From Glandiceps talaboti (lineage: Eukaryota > Hemichordata > Enteropneusta > Spengelidae), in the NCBI RefSeq assembly GCF_964340395.1, contig NC_135555.1, positions 26,720,725-26,784,724 of the forward strand: DNA of 64,000 bases, read 5' to 3'. The notes under the pieces were generated by a model. That model was not told the DNA's origin. It did no database searches and saw nothing but the letters and a program-made list of their open reading frames with translations. The position numbers and the translations under genes were made by a program. Of this stretch, positions 39,901 to 49,557 are shown one piece after another. Numbering within the stretch: the stretch's first letter is position 1; each line of letters opens with the position of its first letter.

Positions 39901-41638
39901 CATAGGTTGACAATCTTAGTCTAAATCTAATACAAGTAAGCCAATGCTATGTTCATAGGTTGACAATCTTAGTCTAAATCTAATACAAGTAAGCCAATGC
40001 TATGTTCATAGGTTGACAATCTTAGTCTAAATCTAATACAAGTAAGCCAATGCTATGTTCACAGGTTGACAATCTTAGTCTAAATCTAATACAAGTAAGG
40101 CAATGCTATGTTCATAGGTTGACAATCTTAGTCTAAATCTAATACAAGTAAGGCAATGCTATGTTCATAGGTTGACAATCTTAGTCTAAATCTAATACAA
40201 GTAAGGCAATGCTATGTTCATAGGTTGACAATCTTAGTCTAAATCTAATACAAGTAAGGCAATGCTATGTTCATAGGTTGACAACTAACACACAAATTTC
40301 CCAGCTTTGTTACAAGGGGAGCCAAACTGCTGTAAACAGATTTCCCAGTTGTTATGTTACAGGGGTAACCAGACCATAGTAAATAGATTAACCAGCTCTG
40401 TTACAGGGGTAACCAGGCCATAGTAAATAGATTAACCAGCTCTGTTACAGGGGTAACCAGGTCATAGTAAATAGATTAACCAGCTCTGTTACAGGGGTAA
40501 CCAGGCCATAGTAAATAGATTAACAAGCTCTATTACAGGAGTAACCAGGCCATAGTAAATAGATTAACAAGCTCTGTTACAGGAGTAACCAGGCCATAGT
40601 AAATAGATTAACAAGCTCTATTACAGGAGTAACCAGGCCATAGTAAATAGATTAACCAGCTCTGTTACAGGGGTAACCAGGTCATAGTAAATAGATTAAC
40701 AAGCTCTATTACAGGAGTAACCAGGCCATAGTAAATAGATTAACCAGCTCTGTTACAGGGGTAACCAGGCCATAGTAAATAGATTAACCAGCTCTGTTAC
40801 AGGGGTAACCAGGTCATAGTAAATAGATTAACCAGCTCTGTTACAGGGGTAACCAGGCCATAGTAAATAGATTAACAAGCTCTATTACAGGAGTAACCAG
40901 GCCATAGTAAATAGATTAACCAGCTCTGTTACAGGGGAAACCAGGCCATAGTAAATAGATTAACCAGCTCTGTTACAGGAGTAACCAGGCCATAGTAAAT
41001 AGATTAACAAGCTCTGTTACAGGAGTAACCAGGCCATAGTAAATAGATTAACAAGCTCTGTTACAGGGGTAACCAGGCCATAGTAAATAGATTAACCAGC
41101 TCTGTTACAGGGGTAACCAGGTCATAGTAAATAGATTAACAAGCTCTATTACAGGAGTAACCAGGCCATAGTAAATAGATTAACAAGCTCTATTACAGGA
41201 GTAACTAGGCCATAGTAAATAGATTAACAAGCTCTATTACAGGGGAAACCAGGCCATAGTAAATAGATTAACAAGCTCTATTACAGGGGAAACCAGGCCA
41301 TAGTAAATAGATTAACAAGCTCTATTACAGGGGAAACCAGGCCATAGTAAAGAGATTAACAAGCTCTGTTACAGGGTAGTCAAACTGTAGTATACGCTGT
41401 CTACTAAAATACAGATGTAGGTGATACCAAGGCATAAAACTTTCTCTGAGCCAAATCATTGTAACAACTGACAAACTATTACCCTGGAAAGAAATTGATC
41501 AGATGAAACATCACTCTTTTGAGCATAACTTGCATTTCACTGATCTAATCACTTTCATTTCAACAATTTTTCATCTATACACCATAAGTAAGGCCTTACC
41601 AAATACCAAGGTCTGACGGTTTTTGACTTTAAGTGCTT

Positions 41639-41671
<33 letters not shown>

Positions 41672-41765
41672 ATGCCCGCACGCACGCACGTACACACACA
41701 CCACACACACACAGTTATAGATCTGCACTTACACAAATACACAAACATACATACATACATACATA

Positions 41766-41847
<82 letters not shown>

Positions 41848-42763
41848 TACATACATACATACATACATACATACATTCATACATACACAGATATTTCTAA
41901 ATGTCAAGCACGTACTATTGAACTTCAGTGCAGTTGTGCTAAAATACATTTTACGATCTCTGAATTTACTTTCCTACCTGTATGATATAGTTGAGAGCTC
42001 TGACATAGTCTTTCTCAGTTTGTAACATTTCTCCCATGATGTGCATCATCTTTTTACGTCTCTTTTTGTCTTCCTCTGTCAGTTTCTGACCACTTTCAAG
42101 TTTTATTGACATCGGTAGACTACTGGTTTTGTGTAGATGTCTATTGACATCAGTAGGAGACCATGCCTCCTTAAATGACAAGCAGAAATATTGTTAACTG
42201 GTTTTCATTGCTCTTCAAAATAAAAGTGCCAATGGCATTGTAGCATAACTGTTGACAGTACACTTTAATTTTCTGTAATGATTATATGGTCTTGTTGCTA
42301 GACACATTTGCATACATTACTTTGAAGATTTATTCCCATGCCTTTCAATCCATGGTGTTATATATGCAATATAGACCATCATTTAAGGCATGGTCTTGTT
42401 GCTAGGGATATCTACATACAATTTAGCAATACTCATTCATTTACCTTCCCGTCATCAATGTTATTTTGGCATTATATGTCATTGCTCACCTGTTGCTATG
42501 GGCATGGTCTTGTTCCTAGGGGCATTTACATATTTTAAAATAATATTTATTCAACTGCCTACCCATCCCTGTTGTTATAACTGTAAAAAAATCCTACCAT
42601 TTGACTGTTGCTAAGGGTGTGGTCATGGTTGCTAGGGCCAATGAAATAAGTATGACACACTCACAATTTGCTGACTAACAGTAACACTTTCAGAATCATA
42701 ATCAAATTTCAACCCCAGTAGTTTGAGAGGTAAAGCTCAATACCAAAATTATTTACATCTACA

Positions 42764-42804
<41 letters not shown>

Positions 42805-45800
42805 TTTTACCTTGAACCCACCTGTAGTTCAGTGTTAAAGTTAGGGAGACAATGTTTCCCAGCAACCTCAAGGAGAGATTAATTCCAGTGCCATTCACAC
42901 ACACTTGTTATATTATGTTAATTACCCCATAACAATTGTAATGGTTTCATGAATAAAATAGTGCAAATATCCAAGGTTTTTTACTTCTCTACTTTTTTTA
43001 AAATCAATTTGAACTAAACCATACCAATGTAACAGGTTTAACTTTCTTGGTTGTCTTATTGTAATTAACCTGCCAGCTACATTCAGTTTACAGGTGATGA
43101 AACAGCTGTCTTACAACATATTACATAATCAAGTCATAAACCAAACTGGCCACACTACACGCTTCATCACCAGAGGAAATAGTAGAGTAAACATGATAGC
43201 TAATTAACAATGTACTATTCTCAGTTAATGACAACAATCTACACATTCTCAACAAAGTTAAGCTCAATCTACTGGGTAATTTCAAAGTTGAAGATTTTTG
43301 AGGAAAAGCATATGTTTCTTTTCACCTAATTTACATATCACTAATACGATCACCATGTGCTTGAGATTTCTGCATAACCAGATCCCTACATTCCCATGAA
43401 ATTTAAGCTTGATCTGCCAGTTATTTTGCAAGTGAAAAATTATTAACCAAAACACAAGTTTTTTGCATATCACTCATAGTATCAACATGTTATGATTATT
43501 CCATAGAATAACACTTTCAGAAACATCTCACCAAGTTTCAGTCTCATTGACAAGGTACTTTTTGAGATATAAGTTTTTGAGATATAAGTTTTTTGACCAA
43601 AATTCACATTTTTACACCTAAATTGCATATCACTCATGAGATATTTATGTGCTTAATATTTTTGTCATCTTTTCACCCCTAGATGCATCCCCATTAAATT
43701 TCAGCCCAATCTGCTCAATAGTTTTGGAATTAAAGACTTTTGACAAATAAGTCATTGAGAATGACATAGTCCCCACTATGATTGGGTTTTAAGGAACTGG
43801 CAGTTTATGTTGTCATTTTCTTGATATCACTTCTTGATCACACTTGTGAACCTAAATCAAACAGACTTAGATATGTTGTCCTGTCCTGCAAACAAAATAG
43901 CTGCTAGGCAGCCATATTGGATCGTATCATGACAACAATGAATATGCACATGTATGTTACAGAACACTGTCCTAATACCAACTTTGAATGAGATTTGTTT
44001 AAGCATGTCTGAGTTATGGCTTTGGACATGGAAAATTCGCAAACAAAATGGCTGCCAGGCAGCCATATTGGATCGTATCACAATGAAAATGGATATGTAC
44101 ATGTATGTCATAGATCTGTTCAAGCATGTCTGAGTTATGGCTTTAGACATAGAAAATTCGCAAACAAAATGGCTGCCAGGCAGTATTGGATCGAATCACA
44201 ACGAAAATGGATATGCACATGTATGTCATAGAACACTGTCCTAATACCAAATTTGAATGAGATCTGTTCAAGCATGTCTGAGTTATGGCTTTGGACATGG
44301 AAAATTCGCAAACAAAATGGCTGCTAGGCGGCCATATTGGATCGTATCATGACAACAAATGGATATGCACATGTATGTCATAGAACACTGTCCTAATACC
44401 AACTTTGAATGAGATCTGTTCAATTCAAGCATGTCTGAGTTATGGCTTTGGACATAGAAAAATCGCAAACAAAATGGCTGCCAGGCGGCCATATTGGATT
44501 GTATCACAACAACAATGAATATGCACATGTATGTCATAAAACACTGTCCTAATACCAACTTTGAATGAGATCTGTTCAAGCATGTCTGAGTTATGGCTTT
44601 GGACATGAAAATTCGCAAACAAAATGGCTGCCAGGCGGCCATATTGGATCGTATAATGACAACAATGAATATGCACATGTATGTCATCTTGCGTATCTTA
44701 TTGTTTTTTTTTAATGAATATCGCCCATGAACTTGCACTCATAACAAGTCCTTGAGAATGACATAGTCCCCGCTATAATTGGGTTTTAAAGAATTATCAC
44801 TACTCTGATCACGCAACAACATTTGTGAACCTAAAACAAACAGACTTAGATATGTTGTGTGTGCTTGTTGGACATGGAATATGCCTCCAACAATAAAGGA
44901 CTGGTTGGGTATGGGGGATCATATCACGATGAAAATGGAGTCCTAATACCAACTTTGAATGAGATCTGTTAAAGCATGTCTGAGTTATGACTCTAGACAG
45001 GGAAAATTCGCAAACAAAATGGTTGCTAGGCGGCCATATTGGATCGTATCATAAAACAAATTGACGTGCATATGTATGCCATAGTATGTTGCCCTTGTAC
45101 CAAGTTTGAAAAAAATCGGTCCAGGCATCTCCAAGAAACAGCTGCGGACGGACAGACGCACGCACGCACGCACGGACGGACGGACGGACGCACGGACAGA
45201 CGGAACCCAATCCATAAGTCCCCGTTCCGGACTTCGTCCGCGGGGACTAAAAACATGTACAGTACTAGTTTCATCAGCACATTACTGGCTGGAGTACGTG
45301 GTTTTCTTTGACGATCGAAAATTATGACAAACTATGATCAACTACGATAGCGATAGAAGACGATGTCATCATTGGAAACACGGAAGGTGAGAATCACTAT
45401 CTATTGTGTGTTGGCGATAAAAAATTACGCGTATCTACGCTCAAAGACGACGTCTTTACGGGAAACAAAGAAAAGTGAACTGATTATCTATTGTCAGTTA
45501 TTCATGAACTTGAACAACTCATTATCTCCTGTTTCACGTAGTACATCGTAACTACTAGTAGCTACTCGTCTTTACTCGTTACGACGCGTAATTACAATGT
45601 GTTTGATTTAGATGTCGTCCCTAAATACAGACTTACAATAGATCACAATTGAGAGACTGTCAGTTTGATTACATGTATAACACTAAGCAGTACAAATACA
45701 TAATATACATAAGATTTTCTACATTCTATACACTAAATGAATTGGTTCCACTGCTAATTTCCATCATGCTGAACAAAATGTTATCAGGGCTGTAATTTTG

Positions 45801-48800
45801 AGCTACAATTCTATTTACTATACTGGGTGATATATCTCACCTGTTGCTGTGTAAATGTTCCATTCTCAATATCTGATGATATCTCATCTTCATTATCTGC
45901 TGTACCATCACTTCTCATATCAATATCCACATTAGTTTGTTGTGTTGGCATGTCTGGCAGTGTGGAGGCTTTGCCCTTGACCTTGGTTCTCCTTTGCACA
46001 ACATCATCTGAATTTGACTTTCTAGAACTAGTACTACTGTCATTATGTGACCTTGCCTTTGACTCCCTTGTTGGGGTAGGCTTGTTATTTTCTGAGATTC
46101 CTGAGTCCTCTGATGCACTGCTACCAAGTGAGGAATCCCTCGGCTTTGGCAACAAACTTTTTGGACTTCCCTCACTACTTTGTGTTTTAACAGTTTCGTC
46201 TCTAGCAGTCCTTTGTTTCTCATTTTCAAGTTCATCATTATCAAGGTCAAGTTCTTCAGTACTTTCTTTATATTCTTTGTGTTCCTCAACCATTTCCAGT
46301 TTCTTTTTCACTGTCTCAAGTTTCAATTGTTCCCTGAGTCTATCAAGACTCTTTAGTTTCCTGAACACAAGTTGTTCGATGTCCTGACAATGTTCCTGTA
46401 CCCCAACTAGTTCCTCTTGACATTTTGTATTATCCAATTTGATGGCTAGTTTCCTTGTCTCGTCAAATTGTTCCTCTGTTATGATAGGGTGCTGCATTAA
46501 ATATTGTTCTAGTTCTTTGCGTACTTTATGACATCCATCACGAGTACAGCAGTGTTCTACATCCATCATTGCTAGGTACTTGGTGCTGAGTTGGGCCCAG
46601 CTTGATGCCTTTAAAAGAGGAATACAATTATTATAAATAAATAATGTATGTATTAATTTAACTTGTTTGTTACCCCACAATCTAAACCCTTATCAAGAAT
46701 AGACACTGATGAAGTCATTGACAAAGTGGCTGTGAAATGAACACTTTATATACAATCTGATGGCATGAGAAATCATGCACAGTAAATCCTTTCAAAGTGT
46801 CTTAGTCTGGACAGGATGACATGTCTGTCTTCAAACCTTCCAGTAATGACATAATGTTATCAAATTTCAATTATTTATAGTATTTGTTAGTTGGGTGTAA
46901 GGTGATATTTCTCTTGGTGAGTCAATGAACTTGGTGTTGTCATAATAAACATTACTGGGTGTTGTCATAATAAACATTACTTGGTGTTGTCATAATAAAC
47001 ATTACTTGGTGTTGTCATAATAAACATTACTTGGTGTTGTCATAATAACATGGGGCAAAATTTTGCAATGTTTAAACGCATACCGTACTTCCACTTCACA
47101 GAGTATAGACTCTGTGTTCACACTGCCTATTTGCCACATTCGCATTGACGAATCAAACTCGAACTTGGCGAAAATATTTCTCACATCATTAGCCACAGTG
47201 GCGAAAGAAAAATCGGCACTCATAGAGTCGTACACAACAAAAATTATTGCATCCACACATTATTTCATCATAGGACATTACATGAAAAAGACCTTCGAAA
47301 TAATGGTCATTGAGAATGACATAGTCCCCGCTATGATTGGGTTTTAAGGAATTATCACTACTCTGATCACGCAACAACACTTGTGAACCTAAATCAAACA
47401 GACTTAGATATGTTGTGTCTGCTTGTTGGACATGGAACATGCCTGCAACAATAAAGGATTGGTAGGGTATGGGGGATCATATCACGATGAAAATGGATAT
47501 GCACATGAATGTCATAGAACACTGTCCTAATACCAACTTTGAATGTGATCTGTTCAAGCATGTCTGAGTTATGGCTTTGGACATAGAAAAATCGCAAACA
47601 AAATGGCTACCAGGCGGCCATATTGGATCGTATTACAACAACAATGAGTATGCTTATGTATGTCATAGAACACTGTCCTAATACCAACTTTGAATGAGAT
47701 CTGTTCAAGCATGTCTGAGTTATGGCTTTGGACATGGAAAATTCACAAACAAAATGGCTGCCAGGCAGCCATATTGGATCATATCATGACAACAAATGGA
47801 TATGCACATGTATATCATAGAACACTGTCCTAATACCAACTTTGAATGAGATCTGTTCAAGCATGTCTGAGTTATGGCTTTGGACATGGAAAATTCACAA
47901 ACAAAATGGCTGCCAGGCAGCCATATTGGATCGTATCATGACGAAAATGGATATGCACATGTATGTTATAGAACACTGTCCTAATACTAACTTTGAATGA
48001 GATCTGTTAAAGCATGTCTGAGTTATGGCTTTAGACAGGGAAAATTTGCAAACAAAATGGTTGCTAGGCAGCCATATTGGATCGTATCATGACGAAAGTG
48101 GATATGCACATGTATGTTATAGAACACTGTCCTAATACTAACTTTGAATGAGATCTGTTAAAGCATGTCTGAGTTATGGCTTTAGACAGGGAAAATTTGC
48201 AAACAAAATGGTTGCTAGGCAGCCATATTGGATCGTATCATGAAACAAATTGACATGCATATGTATGCCATTGTATGTTGCCCCTGTACCAAGTTTGAAA
48301 AAAATTGGTCCAGGCATCTCCAAGAAACGGCTCTGGACAGACGGACGGATGGACAGACGGAACCCAATCCATAAGTCCCCACCGCGGACTTCGTCCGGTG
48401 GGGACTAAATAATTATGCATATTAGTAATTAGCACTGTAAGGTACATCAACAAACTTTATAGAGGGCATGGACTTTGTAATGTTTAATATAGTAGTAAAT
48501 TATATGATACAGCCTAATTACCAAACCTCATTAATTATGCAAATTAGTCATTAACACTGTATGTACACATCAACAAACTTTATAGGACATATGCAATTCG
48601 TTATGGTTAGCGTATGTACTGAATTATATTGAAAGTGAAGTATGTATTCTTAAGATATAGCCTAAATGCTGAAAATAATTAATTATGTAAATTATTTATT
48701 AACATTCTAAGGTACATCAACAAATTTTATAGGACAAATGCACTTTGTTATGTTTAACGAATATACTAAATTATATTGAAATTGAAGTATGCAGTCTTAA

Positions 48801-49521
48801 GATATTGCTTAATTAGTTGACTTCATTGATATGCAAATTTCTCTAATTAACATGAACAGATTTCGCTCAAAAACTAATCAGGTCTAGCCATAGTCTTGCT
48901 GCTAGACGTTCGGGCTTTCTTTCGATGCTATAACTATAAGCGAACGAAGTTCGCATGTGAGGGCTTGCCCGAACAGTCTAGCGAATGTCATTTTCAGACC
49001 GGACATTCCACTGAAATTACGATAAGCGATGGGTTGGGCCATATATGCATATATATACTTTAATATATTCAATAACCTATGACCTCGGGGAATCTCTGCA
49101 TGCAAGCGTTGACAAACACATTTACGTCATTACTATGTCTTATCGGTTTATGGTAATTGTGAGTTTGATGAGTGTGTAGACGTTGTCATTCACACATTTC
49201 AGTTAACGCATTGGTGGTTATTTATACAAGCCCCTCCTTAAGATGAATATGCATGAAAATTTAGCTATTGTCCTCTGTTTGTGCTTGTCGCTAATACGGT
49301 TCTCTGATTGGCAGTTATTTATATCCTGATGACATTCACTAGACCTCGGATGTTCCATCCTCGATAGCGTTGTTCGGCTGTGTGTCGTATTATATTGGAA
49401 GAACATCCGAGGGCTAGCTGATAGACTAGTCTAGCCATTACCCCAAACATTGTGTGTACCAAATTTCAGCAAGCCGTTTTTAAGAAAATGATGACAGAGA
49501 CAGACACACACACAGACACAC

Positions 49522-49557
<36 letters not shown>

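Noticed and set aside
45827-46387. 186-codon plus-strand frame over exon 4
   Set aside because: Antisense shadow of the Ser/Glu-rich coding exon.
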